Shown in pieces: positions 1 through 9,539 of a stretch of DNA of 64,000 nt. The notes under the pieces were generated by a model. That model worked only from the letters and a program-made list of their open reading frames with translations. It did no database searches and was not told the origin of the DNA. The stretch is from NCBI RefSeq assembly GCF_014698835.1, contig NZ_JACJTU010000003.1, positions 284,811-348,810 on the forward strand, given 5' to 3'. Position numbers and translations under genes: made by a program. Source of the DNA: Nostoc paludosum FACHB-159. Its GTDB lineage: Bacteria; Cyanobacteriota; Cyanobacteriia; Cyanobacteriales; Nostocaceae. Numbering within the stretch: the stretch's first letter is position 1; every line of letters begins with the position of its first letter.

Positions 1-1356
1 GCTGTGGAAGCCGAGGAAAATAGACACCCAGTTCAGGTGAGAAATAATCGCATCTCTGTGACGAATTACGCGATCGAGCAAGTTGTTTTGATTCACAACT
101 GGATCGTAATCCCGCACCATGAAGATGGCAGCGTGAGCTGCTCCACCAACGATTAAGAAGCCACCGATCCAAATATGGTGAGTGAATATGCACAACTGTG
201 TAGCGTAATCAGTTGCCAAATATGGATAGGGCGGCATCGCGTACATGTGGTGCGCGATGATGATGGTCAGCGAACCCAGGAAGGCGAGGTTAGTTGCCAG
301 CTGAGCGTGCCAAGATGTGGTCAGGTTTTCGTAGAGACCTTTGTGACCTTCACCGGTGAAAGGACCTTTATGGTTTTCCAGGATCTCTCTAATGCTGTGA
401 CCAATACCCCAGTTGGTACGGTACTGGTGACCAGCAATGATGAACAGGACTGCGATCGCTAAGTGGTGATGGGAAATATCTGTCAGCCACAAGCCGCCTG
501 TTACTGGGTTTAGACCGCCCTTGAAGGTGAGGAAGTCAGCATACTGACCCCAATTCAAGGTGAAGAAAGGTGCTAAACCAGCAGCAAAGCCTGGGTACAG
601 TTCCGTCAACAAGTCTTTGTTCAAGATGAACTCGTGGGGCAAGGGTATATCTTTGACAGCAACCCCAGCATCCAAAAGCTTGTTAGTCGGTGCAGACACG
701 TGAATTAAGTGACCTGCCCATCCCAAGGAACCACAACCTAACAACACTTGTAAGTGGTGATTCAGCATCGACTCCACATTCTGGAACCATTCCAGTTTGG
801 GAGCGCGTTTGTGGTAGTGGAACCAGCCAGCAAATAAGAATAAGCCTGCTAATACCAAGCCACCGATCGCAGTTACGTAAAGCTGGAAGGAGTTTGTGAT
901 ACCCCAGCCACGCCATACTTGGAATAAACCAGAGGTGATTTGAATGCCGTGGAAACCACCGCCTACATCACCGTTTAAAATGTCTTGTCCCACAATGGGC
1001 CAAACGACTTGGGCACTTGGCTTCACGTTTAACGGGTCGCTCAGCCAAGCTTCGTAGTTAGAGAACTTCGCGCCGTGGAAAATCATCCCGCTCAGCCAGA
1101 TGGTCACTACGGCTAAATGGCCAAAGTGTGCTGAGAATATCTTGCGGGAGATGTCTTCTAAATCGCTTGTATGTGTATCAAAATCGTGGGCGAGTGCGTG
1201 AAGGTTCCAAATCCATGTAGTGGTTTTTGGACCTCTGGCTAAAGATCTGTCAAAGTGTCCAGGCTTTGCCCATCTCTCAAATGAGGTAGGAACCGGGTCA
1301 TTATCGACGATTACTCTTGCCTTTTTTTCCTCTCGCTCCGGAGGACTTATTGCCAT
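1..1356 (-). CDS. psaA: Photosystem I P700 apoprotein A1, N-terminal 452 residues (runs off the window)
   Basis: PsaA is one of the two large thylakoid-membrane subunits that bind P700, chlorophylls and the early electron acceptors of photosystem I. The reading frame is open from the ATG at 1356 to the window edge and gives about 452 of the usual roughly 750 residues. The N-terminus [20 protein letters not shown], the stretch [20 protein letters not shown] and the many His-rich membrane segments (for example [20 protein letters not shown] and [13 protein letters not shown]) are diagnostic of this very conserved protein. A perfect AGGAGG ribosome binding site (complement of 1361-1366) lies four bases before the ATG and fixes the start. 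The C-terminal third, including the FX cluster cysteines, and any psaB lie outside the window. Confidence 0.98.
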   Translation of the reverse strand, partial: MAISPPEREEKKARVIVDNDPVPTSFERWAKPGHFDRSLARGPKTTTWIWNLHALAHDFDTHTSDLEDISRKIFSAHFGHLAVVTIWLSGMIFHGAKFSNYEAWLSDPLNVKPSAQVVWPIVGQDILNGDVGGGFHGIQITSGLFQVWRGWGITNSFQLYVTAIGGLVLAGLFLFAGWFHYHKRAPKLEWFQNVESMLNHHLQVLLGCGSLGWAGHLIHVSAPTNKLLDAGVAVKDIPLPHEFILNKDLLTELYPGFAAGLAPFFTLNWGQYADFLTFKGGLNPVTGGLWLTDISHHHLAIAVLFIIAGHQYRTNWGIGHSIREILENHKGPFTGEGHKGLYENLTTSWHAQLATNLAFLGSLTIIIAHHMYAMPPYPYLATDYATQLCIFTHHIWIGGFLIVGGAAHAAIFMVRDYDPVVNQNNLLDRVIRHRDAIISHLNWVSIFLGFHS

Positions 1357-1885
1357 TCGACCTCCTCTCTGATAAGGAATGAGGAATCATGATTACCACA
1401 TAGTAATGTTTTACCGCACACTCCAGTGATTTGCTGAAGCCACAGTGAAGACCCATGTGGAGAGTTGTTTCTCGTTGAATTATAAAGTCTTCACTTGTAC
1501 ATTGATGGAGATATTTTAACAATAATTCAAAATCGCTGAAATAACTGCGTTTTATGCCTTTTAAGTTCAAACTAATTGTCCAAAAGTCAATAGATTATTC
1601 ATTTAATTTACAAAGGATAACAATTCGTAAAAAAGATGGTTAGGGCAGGGGCATGGGGCATGGGGCATTGGGCAGGGGGGAGAGAAAGTCGTTTTGAAGG
1701 AGCGAAATTGAATAATTTATTTTTTAGAGTTTCGTAAGTCATAAGATTTGTTGCAATCTGTCTGTTTGTCTTGTTGTCTTTGTTTGTGATTCCCCTCATC
1801 TCCCAATGCCCAATGCCCCATGCCCTATGCCCGTCCCCACTTTTGGGCTATAGTTCCCTATGGACATGTCGAAGAGGTGCAAGGC
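1357..1885. other. psaA / lipoprotein divergent intergenic region with inverted low-complexity repeats
   Basis: These 529 bases separate the divergent psaA and lipoprotein genes. No coding signal was recognised. The part next to psaA should hold its promoter, but no unambiguous -10/-35 pair was found. At 1641-1680 a run of degenerate GGGGCAT units appears, and at 1793-1838 the same motif recurs in inverted orientation as ATGCCCC/ATGCCCA units, so the two could pair as a long hairpin around about 110 bases. Such strings are common in filamentous cyanobacterial intergenic DNA. Confidence 0.6.
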
Positions 1886-3622
1886 ATGAAATTCTGGCAG
1901 AAAATAGCGTTACAGAAGCTCCTCCTTTGGAGTTTTCCGATTTTCAGATGGGTAATGGTATTGGTATTGGTATGTAGCTTAACCAGTTGTGGCAATAAGG
2001 CTGGCAGTCAGGAGATATCTATTGTTAACCAAGAAAAGGCTGGTGGAATTTCTCAAGTTTCTAAGGAATTTTCGGAAGTTGCCCCGCCTGCTGTTATCCA
2101 AGAATTACGTCCAATTTTGGAAGTTTATCAGCCACAAGTGACAATTGTTACTCCAAAATTTGATGAAGTTTTTTCAGATAACAAAGTCACAGCCCGCTTT
2201 CAAGTGAAGGATTTACCAATATTTAAAGACTCACAATTACAACTAGGGCCACATCTACACGTAGTTGTTGATAATCAACCTTATATACCTGTTTACGACC
2301 TGAATCAGCCGTTAGTTTTGCCAGACTTGTCCCCAGGTACTCATACCTTACGCGTCTTTGCTTCGCGTCCTTGGCATGAAAGCTTTAAAAATGAAGGCGC
2401 TTATGCCCAGACAACATTTCACGTCTTTACTAAAACTGACGACAACAACCCAGCCCCTAATCTGCCGTTGCTCACCTACAGCCGCCCTCAAAGTAGTTAC
2501 GGGGCAGAGCCAATCTTACTTGACTTTTACCTAACTAATGCTCCTTTGCATCTGGCTGCGTCAGAAAATGCCAAGAACGAATTTAGCGATTGGCGTATCC
2601 GCTGCACAATCAATGGTGAAAGCTTTATTTTCGATCGCTGGCAAGCAATTTACCTCAAAGGTTGGAAGCCTGGTAAAAATTGGGTAAAACTCGAATTTCT
2701 CGATAATCAGGGAAATCCTCTGAAAAATGCTTTTAATACTACAGTTAGGCTGATTGACTACCAACCAAAAGGTAAGGACACTCTGTCGAGAATTACCAGA
2801 GGAGAACTCACAGCAAATGAGGTACGTGGCATTGTAGACCCAAATTATAAATTAGTACCTACCCCTGCTGTTGAAAAAACCCCTGAAATACAGCCAATTC
2901 CTAAAACTGAAGTTCCAGAGGAATCGAAAACACAGCCAATAAAGCCAGAACAACCAAAATTACAACCTCCAACGGCTGTACCATCTCCTAGCTTGTCGCC
3001 AACACCAAATATTATCGAGTCTCCTGCACCAGAACCACAGCCAACAGTAACGCCAACTCCAGAATCAACTCCTTTACCAGAAAAAGTTACGCCTGAGCCA
3101 GCAAAACCAAGATTTGGCGGATTTTTCAACCGTCGGGCACCTAAGACACCCACCCCAGAAACAACAGTTACCCCATCTCCAAGTTCACCACCCACGCTAC
3201 CAGAAATTATTGAGTCTCCAGCGCCAGAAACAGTTACACCATCGCCAGAACCACAACCAGAAGTAACGCCAATTCCACAAGCTACACCACCAGCAGTAAC
3301 TCAACCAGAACCACAGCCAATATTAACCCCAATACCACAAGCTACACCACCAGCAGGAACCCAACCAGAACCAAAGCCAGAATTAACGCCAACTCCAGAA
3401 TCAACGCCGTTACCCGAAAAAGTTGCGCCTGAGCCAGCAAAACGCAGGTTTGGCGGATTTTTCAACCGTCGAACTGCTAATACACCTACGCCAAAAGTAA
3501 TAGTAGCGCCATCTCCGAGTTCGCCACCGATACTGCCAGAAACAGTTACGCCATCGCCAGAACCACAGCCAGAGGTAACACCAACACCTGAATCAAATTC
3601 GTCACTGGAACAGGAAAAGTAA
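1886..3622 (+). CDS. Predicted lipoprotein with Ig-like region and long proline-rich tail
   Basis: A 578-residue protein that I cannot assign to a named family. The chosen start (MKFWQKIALQ) follows an AAGG-type site. An in-frame ATG 66 bases upstream would only add residues encoded by repeat DNA. A hydrophobic N-terminus ends in the lipobox LTSC, with Cys35 as the predicted lipid attachment site. Residues of about 70-180 form a beta-rich, probably Ig-like segment (VTIVTPKFDEVFSDNKVTAR...), followed by a second globular part to about residue 320. The C-terminal 250 residues are rich in Pro, Thr, Glu and Gln and contain two copies of the module PEPAK(P/R)RFGGFFNRR about 117 residues apart. The tail probably spans periplasm or peptidoglycan. 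It is divergent from psaA, and its stop lies 10 bases from the end of the convergent glutaminase gene. Confidence 0.75.
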   Translation: MKFWQKIALQKLLLWSFPIFRWVMVLVLVCSLTSCGNKAGSQEISIVNQEKAGGISQVSKEFSEVAPPAVIQELRPILEVYQPQVTIVTPKFDEVFSDNKVTARFQVKDLPIFKDSQLQLGPHLHVVVDNQPYIPVYDLNQPLVLPDLSPGTHTLRVFASRPWHESFKNEGAYAQTTFHVFTKTDDNNPAPNLPLLTYSRPQSSYGAEPILLDFYLTNAPLHLAASENAKNEFSDWRIRCTINGESFIFDRWQAIYLKGWKPGKNWVKLEFLDNQGNPLKNAFNTTVRLIDYQPKGKDTLSRITRGELTANEVRGIVDPNYKLVPTPAVEKTPEIQPIPKTEVPEESKTQPIKPEQPKLQPPTAVPSPSLSPTPNIIESPAPEPQPTVTPTPESTPLPEKVTPEPAKPRFGGFFNRRAPKTPTPETTVTPSPSSPPTLPEIIESPAPETVTPSPEPQPEVTPIPQATPPAVTQPEPQPILTPIPQATPPAGTQPEPKPELTPTPESTPLPEKVAPEPAKRRFGGFFNRRTANTPTPKVIVAPSPSSPPILPETVTPSPEPQPEVTPTPESNSSLEQEK

Positions 3623-3632
3623 AATTCTTCAT

Positions 3633-4547
3633 TTAACCGAAGATACTCAACTCTAAGTTTTGCGATAACGCTTCGACAAAAATAAGCCCCGCTACAGGAT
3701 TTCCTACTGTATCCAAGGCGGGGCTATAACAAGCGATCGCCCCTTTACCTGGTACTATTGCTACAAGTCCACCGCCAATTCCAGATTTCATCGGTAGACC
3801 AATCCTCACTGCAAACTCCGCAGAAGCTTCATAAAGCCCACAAGTTGACATTACTGCATTGACAATTCGGCGGTTTTGTGCAGATACACAGCTATGTTCC
3901 AAAGCTAGGAGTTTTCCTAACAGGGCTAAATCTTCAACTCTTCCCGAAATACAGCATATTTGCTCATAGGTGTCAAGTGCTGTTTCCAAATTTTCGAGAT
4001 GTCCGATTTCGGCAAGATAATTAGCGATCGCTTGATTGGCTTTTGAGCGTGTTAATCGCACTGAAGTCAACATAGCTTCGTCTAAGTATAGTTGGCAACC
4101 TGCTAATTGATTGAGCCATTCACAAAATAAAAGAGTGCGATCGCTAGCGTCTTTTCCTGGTAACTTATCGGCGAGGGTAATTGCCCCACTATTAATCATC
4201 GGGTTACGGGGGCGGCCGCGATCGCTAACTAATTGTTCTAAAGAATTGAAGGGTGAATCTGATGGTTCCACGCCAACCCAGCCAAAAACTGCTTCTGCTC
4301 CTAGATGTTCTAAAAGATAAAGTAGAGAAAATGTTTTAATAATGCTCATCAGCGGAAACACACAATCCGTATCTCCAAAGTTGATGGTTTTTCCTGATTT
4401 GCAGCAGATGTGAACTGCAAACCAATTGGGATTAGCCAAAGCTAATTGGGGAATGCGATCAGCAAGTCGTCCTTGTTCAGCTTGGGTTTTAGCTTGTTGT
4501 ACCCAAGCTGATAATTCTGTTGTAGTTACTTTATCAAGTCCTTTCAA
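3633..4547 (-). CDS. glsA: Glutaminase A (L-glutamine amidohydrolase)
   Basis: A 304-residue serine-dependent glutaminase of the beta-lactamase-like fold, converting glutamine to glutamate and ammonia in the cytoplasm. The length matches the bacterial family (about 300-310). The Ser-x-x-Lys motif is S68-I-I-K71 (PLMSIIKTFSLLY), and the substrate-binding segment GRPRNPMINSGAI (N119) and the C-terminal GGLVAIVPGKGAIACYSPAL block are present. It stands alone, convergent with the lipoprotein gene and separated by 140 bases from the co-directional SIMPL gene upstream. It would recycle glutamine nitrogen, but nothing in the sequence shows special regulation. Confidence 0.96.
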   Translation of the reverse strand: MKGLDKVTTTELSAWVQQAKTQAEQGRLADRIPQLALANPNWFAVHICCKSGKTINFGDTDCVFPLMSIIKTFSLLYLLEHLGAEAVFGWVGVEPSDSPFNSLEQLVSDRGRPRNPMINSGAITLADKLPGKDASDRTLLFCEWLNQLAGCQLYLDEAMLTSVRLTRSKANQAIANYLAEIGHLENLETALDTYEQICCISGRVEDLALLGKLLALEHSCVSAQNRRIVNAVMSTCGLYEASAEFAVRIGLPMKSGIGGGLVAIVPGKGAIACYSPALDTVGNPVAGLIFVEALSQNLELSIFG

Positions 4548-4687
4548 AGGTGTTAAGTAAGTCAGCGTGATAATTGTTGTTGGGATAAGGCAATAGGGAT
4601 AAAGACTTTAGCCTAGTTGATTTTTTTCACAAAGTTTGATTTTATTGTGCCAATTTACCTAAACCATTTCTAGTTTATGTAAAGCAG

Positions 4688-5458
4688 TTAATTTTGAGTA
4701 GGTTGATAGCGAACTTGCAACGTTACAAAAGCTTCTATTCTTTGTTCTCCAGCAACAACAGGTGTACTGGCTAAATTCATGGGAGCTGCTTTTTGTATTA
4801 AGTCAGCCATCTGCATTGGTACTGGTATAGGTGGACGAGCGCCGTTAATTTGAATGCTGACAATTTCCTGTTGCTTGAGTTGCAAAGCACTAAGAGCTGC
4901 ATCTGCTTGAGAACGAGCATCTTTCGAGGCTGCATCGATCGCTTGTTTTTGTGCAGCAGCGATCGCTTCATCAGATGCTACTAATGTTATACCATCAATT
5001 CGTGTAGCTCCTGTTTTAATTGCTTCATCTAACAAAGCGCCAATTTTTTCTGGAGCAATTTGGAAGCGGACAATATTAGTTGCATAATAACCAATTTGCT
5101 TACCATCTTTTGGGTCGTAGCGGGGATTGAGAGTGATACTAGTGGTTTCTAATTTAGTCACATCTTGACGCGTTTTTAATAAGTTAACAACTGCTTGCGA
5201 TCGCTTAGCAAGTTCCTGTTGGACAAGTCCAGATGTTTCACCTTGCACCTGAACGCCTAAACTAACTCGTGCATTTGTTTTGGGAATATCTACCATCCCT
5301 CGTCCAGAAACCACAAGTGTTTGAGATTGGAATGACGTATTTGGCTCAACTCGGCTTTGAGCTGGTTGACAACCTACCAAACCCAACAAACATAAAGCAG
5401 GTAGCAACTTTGGTAATGTTTTCGCAAAATTAACTTTAGAACTTCTCAAATAATACAT
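4688..5458 (-). CDS. SIMPL-domain (DUF541) lipoprotein
   Basis: A 256-residue SIMPL/DUF541 protein, a widespread periplasmic or outer-membrane family of poorly defined role (the E. coli relative YggE is linked to oxidative stress). I start at MYYLRSSKVN because a longer in-frame start adds 16 residues in front of a good signal sequence. The lipobox LVGC follows a hydrophobic stretch (LPALCLLGLVGC). The family hallmarks follow: VSGRGMVDIPKTNARVSLGV, the helix with repeated Ala/Gln (LAKRSQAVVNLL), TTSITLNPRYD, GYYATNIVRF and the final VTLQVRYQP. Confidence 0.88.
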   Translation of the reverse strand: MYYLRSSKVNFAKTLPKLLPALCLLGLVGCQPAQSRVEPNTSFQSQTLVVSGRGMVDIPKTNARVSLGVQVQGETSGLVQQELAKRSQAVVNLLKTRQDVTKLETTSITLNPRYDPKDGKQIGYYATNIVRFQIAPEKIGALLDEAIKTGATRIDGITLVASDEAIAAAQKQAIDAASKDARSQADAALSALQLKQQEIVSIQINGARPPIPVPMQMADLIQKAAPMNLASTPVVAGEQRIEAFVTLQVRYQPTQN

Positions 5459-5632
5459 AACCGTATCGGAAACTTTTTGTGCGTTTCCAATATGGCAGTT
5501 GGGCAATTAATAGCTGCTTTCGTTACAATTTTTGAAACTGACAAAATTTGTTTTTACTTTGATTCTTCGTGTCAGAGACCCAGAAATACGACAAATTACT
5601 CTTGGCTAAATACCCATAGTGTATGCACGATG

Positions 5633-6505
5633 CTAGGTTATGTCAGACTTCAATTGAACAGCATATCTGTTTGACCAATCCTGACAAATGTATTTAACAA
5701 CGCTATCTTCTGTGTTGGAGCCAATTACTAATGTCGCGTAACGTTTGAGTTCGGGATCTGCGTTAGCAACTGCAATGGCGCAATCTGCAATTTTGAACAT
5801 TTTGATATCATTAATTTGATCGCCAAACACCACAATGTCACTTTTTTTTAATCCATAATTTTCTACTAAAGTCTGAATAGCTTGGTCTTTAGTAGCTTTG
5901 TAGTCATGAATTGTTAACCAGTACCAACCTGGAGAATATTGATTTTCAATCAAGTGTGTCTCTACACTACCTCTATGTATTTCAATAATTGCACTTTCAA
6001 GTTCGAGCAGTTGTTGTGCGTGACCAATCACTGTCAGACAAACGACTCGATCGCTAAAAGAATGCGTCAAATCTTCGATTGTTCGCCATCTGCGGTCTTT
6101 GTTTGTTAGGCGATCGTTAAGATACCAACGCATACCATCGTTGATTACATTTTTATAATAGACGCAATCTTCTGTACCATTAAAACTAGATACAAAGGGA
6201 ACACAGCCAAACTCCAAAATGAGTTTATAAATACTTTCAACTATATTAGGACTAATAGAATTAATTATTTCGTGTCTGCCAGAATCAAAATCAGAAATGA
6301 AAGCACCATTAAATTCGATAACCGGGAGACGAAGATTTAAACCCTTCAACATCGTTTGCATAGAAACAACGCTACGCGCACTAGCTACAGTAAACTGTAG
6401 TCCTTGTTGTAAAAGTTCATCCAAAACTTTCTTGCTGAAAGAAGAAAGTTTTGCATTATTTCCAAGCAATGTACCGTCTAAATCTGAAATATAGACAGGG
6501 GTCAT
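5633..6505 (-). CDS. HAD-superfamily hydrolase, Cof/YidA-like (subclass IIB)
   Basis: A 290-residue cytoplasmic phosphatase of the Cof type, which hydrolyse sugar phosphates and related small phosphate esters. Motif I is ISDLDGTLL near the N-terminus (nucleophile Asp in DLDGT). Motif II is the TVASAR segment, and the C-terminal motif III/IV is VVFGDQINDIKMFKIADCAIAV, which matches the family's GDxxND block. The cap domain occupies roughly residues 85-190. The substrate cannot be predicted. It is a single gene with about 175 bases to the SIMPL gene downstream. Confidence 0.92.
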   Translation of the reverse strand: MTPVYISDLDGTLLGNNAKLSSFSKKVLDELLQQGLQFTVASARSVVSMQTMLKGLNLRLPVIEFNGAFISDFDSGRHEIINSISPNIVESIYKLILEFGCVPFVSSFNGTEDCVYYKNVINDGMRWYLNDRLTNKDRRWRTIEDLTHSFSDRVVCLTVIGHAQQLLELESAIIEIHRGSVETHLIENQYSPGWYWLTIHDYKATKDQAIQTLVENYGLKKSDIVVFGDQINDIKMFKIADCAIAVANADPELKRYATLVIGSNTEDSVVKYICQDWSNRYAVQLKSDIT

Positions 6506-6729
6506 AATTTTTGGTCAGTACTAATTTAAAGGAGAATTATACCTCAATTGACGCTAAATCACTAGATTGGCTGTAATATACAAAAATCAAGTTTAACTAT
6601 TTGCGAATTTAGATTTACATAATCTTCAGATGTCATCTGGATTTTTTATGTTTAATTTTTATCGGTACAATGATGACTACTTTGAATTGCAAGTTAAACG
6701 GATGAGCAAACTTTAGCAGAGAACAGTTT

Positions 6730-8244
6730 ATGATACCTCGTGTAAGAGCGCCAGAATTACCACAAAATTATTCTTGGCTGAATACAGATAAACCTCTATC
6801 TCTCAAACAACTTAAAGGTAGAGTCGTAATTTTAGACTTTTGGACATACTGCTGTATTAACTGTTTACATATTCTGCCAGACTTGAAATATCTAGAACAA
6901 AAATATCAAGATAGCCTTACTATTATCGGCGTTCATTCTGGCAAATTTGATAACGAAAAAGAAACTGAAAATATCCGCCAAGCTATCTTGCGCTATGACA
7001 TCGAACACCCAGTTGTAGTTGATATCGATTTTCGAGTTTGGCAAGAGTATGCTGTGCGTGCTTGGCCGACTTTAATGATTATCGACCCAGAAGGTTATGT
7101 AATTGGGTCTGTCTCTGGTGAAGGAAAGCGTAACGTTTTAGAAGAGTTAATTCAAAAGTTAATTCAGCAACACAGCAACAAAGGTACGATTAATTTTCAA
7201 GAACTTACCTTGACTTTAGAAAAACAACGCCAACCGTTAATTACACCTTTAGCTTTTCCTGGTAAAGTTCTAGCTGCCCAAGCGGGTTTATTTATTGCTG
7301 ACTCTGGACATCATCGCTTGGTTATGAGTAGTTTTGATAGCGAAATTCTCCACTTAATTGGTACTGGTAAATCTGGTTTAACTGATGGTAGTTTTGACGA
7401 AGCACAATTTTTTGCACCCCAGGGAATGACATTTGATGCAGAAAATCAAATGCTTTATGTTGCTGATACAGAAAATCATGCACTGCGGCGAGTTGATTTG
7501 CAGCGCCAGGTAGTAGAAACTATCGCGGGAACTGGCGAACAAAGCCGCAATATTCAACTTCATGGTGGTGTTAGTTTAGAAACTGCGCTGAATTCTCCTT
7601 GGGATTTAGTGAAAGTAGAAAATTCTTTGTTCATTGCAATGGCAGGGTCGCATCAAATCTGGCAGATGGATTTAGAAACAGGCATTGTTAAACCTTATGC
7701 TGGTATGGGTGCAGAAGCGTGTATCGATGGTTCGCTGGCTGAATCTGCGTTTGCTCAACCAAGTGGTATCAGTCATAATGGGCAAGAATTATATATTGCT
7801 GACAGTGAAGTTAGTTCCATTCGTGGTGTTGGAATTGTAGAACCTTACCAAGTACGAACTGTTTGCGGTAGTGGAGATTTGTTTGGTTTTGGTGATCTTG
7901 ATGGGCAAGGTGAAAATGTTCGTTTACAGCACTGTTTGGGAGTGGAATATGCACAGAATTTTCTGTGGGTGGCGGATAGCTACAATCACAAAATTAAATT
8001 AGTGAGTCCTAGCGGTAATTGTCAAACGATTTTAGGAGACGGTACTGCTGGTTTACAAGATGGACAGGGTAAGAATACTCGATTTTTTGAACCTTCGGGA
8101 TTGAGTATTTTGGGTTCATATCTATATATTAGCGATACTAATAATCATGTTATTCGACGTGTGGATTTGAATACTTTTGAGGTAACAACATTGGAGTTTG
8201 TTGGGTTGTGTGCGCCAGATGTTTGCATTCCACCGAATTTGTAG
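6730..8244 (+). CDS. Thioredoxin-like / NHL-repeat protein (NHLRC2-like)
   Basis: A 504-residue two-domain protein. Residues of about 5-150 are an AhpC/TSA-thioredoxin-like domain with the motif FWTYCCINCLHILPDL, so the redox-type CxxC is C42-I-N-C45. The pattern CCINC is shared with the NHLRC2 family. Residues of about 165-495 form an NHL beta-propeller with repeated blocks such as LFIADSGHHRLVM, LYVADTENHALRRVD, LYIADSEVSSIRGV, LWVADSYNHKIKLV and LYISDTNNHVIRRVD. There is no signal peptide, so it is probably cytoplasmic. The role of this family in bacteria is not established. Thiol redox or a scaffold function is inference. Confidence 0.93.
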   Translation: MIPRVRAPELPQNYSWLNTDKPLSLKQLKGRVVILDFWTYCCINCLHILPDLKYLEQKYQDSLTIIGVHSGKFDNEKETENIRQAILRYDIEHPVVVDIDFRVWQEYAVRAWPTLMIIDPEGYVIGSVSGEGKRNVLEELIQKLIQQHSNKGTINFQELTLTLEKQRQPLITPLAFPGKVLAAQAGLFIADSGHHRLVMSSFDSEILHLIGTGKSGLTDGSFDEAQFFAPQGMTFDAENQMLYVADTENHALRRVDLQRQVVETIAGTGEQSRNIQLHGGVSLETALNSPWDLVKVENSLFIAMAGSHQIWQMDLETGIVKPYAGMGAEACIDGSLAESAFAQPSGISHNGQELYIADSEVSSIRGVGIVEPYQVRTVCGSGDLFGFGDLDGQGENVRLQHCLGVEYAQNFLWVADSYNHKIKLVSPSGNCQTILGDGTAGLQDGQGKNTRFFEPSGLSILGSYLYISDTNNHVIRRVDLNTFEVTTLEFVGLCAPDVCIPPNL

Positions 8245-8441
8245 TTACCTCAGGCAGAGATACAAAAAAACTTTGCCTCTCTGCATGAAGTTTGAAAGAA
8301 TAATGTTGTAGAGCGATTGTATTTTGTGATTTGAATATCAGTATTTTTACCAATTGATGTGGAAAATAGTAGATTAAAATAGTCGGTTAGTTTCAATTCT
8401 CATACAGACACTTTTTATTTACATTGAACAAGAGGATTAAT

Positions 8442-8868
8442 ATGAACAAGATATGCCAAATACTAGATTGTAATACTGATGTTTTATTATTCAATAAAGA
8501 TACATATATAGTTAGTAAATTTAAAGAATTGATAACTGAAAATTTTCGTCGAAAATTTTATACAGAATTAAAAGAAAATAGTAATTCTTCAGTTTCAATA
8601 ATTTTCAAAAAACTATGTATAAACGAAGTCGAATTTCCAGTTGAAAACATCACATGGCAATCTTCTAGTCAAGGCATCAAATGTAGTATCTTGAGAGTTG
8701 GCTCTACAGGCTGGCAAGGAGGAACAATCAATATAAAGGTATCTACATATTCATTCATCAAATTATAAAGAACGTGACAAACTAAACTTTAATGTAGTGT
8801 TAGAATTCTATCCTGATGAACCAAAATCGCCTTTAGATGATCTTCGTAAGATGATACAACCAACATGA
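8442..8868 (+). pseudogene. KGK-domain protein with apparent +1 frameshift
   Basis: The first frame, starting at the ATG at 8442 behind an AGAGGA site, encodes an N-terminus typical of cyanobacterial KGK-domain proteins of unknown function (CQILDCNTDVLLF ... GWQGGTINIKV). It stops at 8768. The frame shifted by one base then continues from about 8730 with KERDKLNFNVVLEFYPDEPK and SPLDDLRKMI, which is the expected KGK C-terminus, and ends at 8866-8868. That second stop overlaps the ATG of the next gene as ATGA, a translational-coupling arrangement that makes sense only if the shifted frame was the real one. So this is a one-base deletion, a sequencing error or a programmed shift. No slippery heptamer is evident. 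Confidence 0.7.
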
Positions 8869-9215
8869 ATACTATTCTGCACATCACACAACGCCAACAA
8901 TGGGAACAAGCAAAAAACTTGGGCAGTTATCGGGCTGATTCACTCGATTTAGAAGGGTTTATTCATTGTTCTAGGTCAACACAAATTGTTAAAGTTGCAA
9001 ATAGATTTTTTAAGAATCAAAAAAGTTTGGTTCTACTTTTTATTGATTCCGAAAAAGTTCATGCTGAGATTCGTGATGAAGAGGCGGAAATAGGAGAGTT
9101 ATTTCCTCATATTTATGGAGAGTTGAATATTGATGCTGTGTATTGGGTTATTGATTTTGTTGCTGGGGAAGATGGTTTATTTGAGTTGCCACAAGAAGTT
9201 ATAAATTTAGAATAA
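8865..9215 (+). CDS. DUF952 family protein
   Basis: A 116-residue protein of the DUF952 family. The family signature is visible: ILHITQRQQWEQAK at the start, the central LEGFIHCSRSTQIVKVANRFF, then VLLFIDSEKVHAEIRDE and FPHIYGELNIDAVYWVIDF. Function is unknown. The ATG overlaps the terminal TGA of the frameshifted KGK frame. A short dispersed cyanobacterial repeat (CGCAAAGGACGCAAAG type) follows the stop and precedes the next gene. Confidence 0.9.
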   Translation: MNTILHITQRQQWEQAKNLGSYRADSLDLEGFIHCSRSTQIVKVANRFFKNQKSLVLLFIDSEKVHAEIRDEEAEIGELFPHIYGELNIDAVYWVIDFVAGEDGLFELPQEVINLE

Positions 9216-9253
9216 CGAACCGCAAAGGACGCAAAGAGCGCAAAGGAAGAGAG

Positions 9254-9442
9254 ATGGAAAATCGAGAGTTTGAGTTGGAGGAGTATGTTAAGCAGATGGC
9301 GTTATTGTTGGATTTACAGATAAGAGATGAATATTTTGATGGGGTGGTGGCAAATTTTGAAAGAATTAAGGCGATCGCTAATCTCGTAATTTCTTTTCCT
9401 TTACCTGAAGAAATTGAAGTCCCATCAATATTTGAACCATAG
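9254..9442 (+). CDS. AtzG-like small subunit (DUF4089)
   Basis: A 62-residue protein resembling AtzG, the small non-catalytic subunit that pairs with the amidase AtzE in the 1-carboxybiuret hydrolase of the cyanuric acid pathway. It shows the DUF4089 pattern: VKQMALLLDLQIRDEYFDGVVANFERI, then FPLPEEIEVPSIFEP. Its probable partner is the AtzE-type amidase 735 bases downstream, from which it is separated by a DUF4328 membrane-protein gene. The ribosome binding site is the purine-rich AAAGGAAGAGAG. The assignment rests on family pattern and gene context. Confidence 0.75.
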   Translation: MENREFELEEYVKQMALLLDLQIRDEYFDGVVANFERIKAIANLVISFPLPEEIEVPSIFEP

Positions 9443-9539
9443 TAGCTTCAAACATCGGCTAATTTATAGTAATTTTACTGAGTGATAAGTATAATTACAA
9501 CATTAATATATTAGCCGACAATGCTATTGCTAAAATGGA

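Noticed and set aside
1301..1570. An 89-codon minus-strand frame overlapping the psaA start
   Set aside because: It is out of frame with psaA, whose N-terminus and ribosome binding site are unambiguous.
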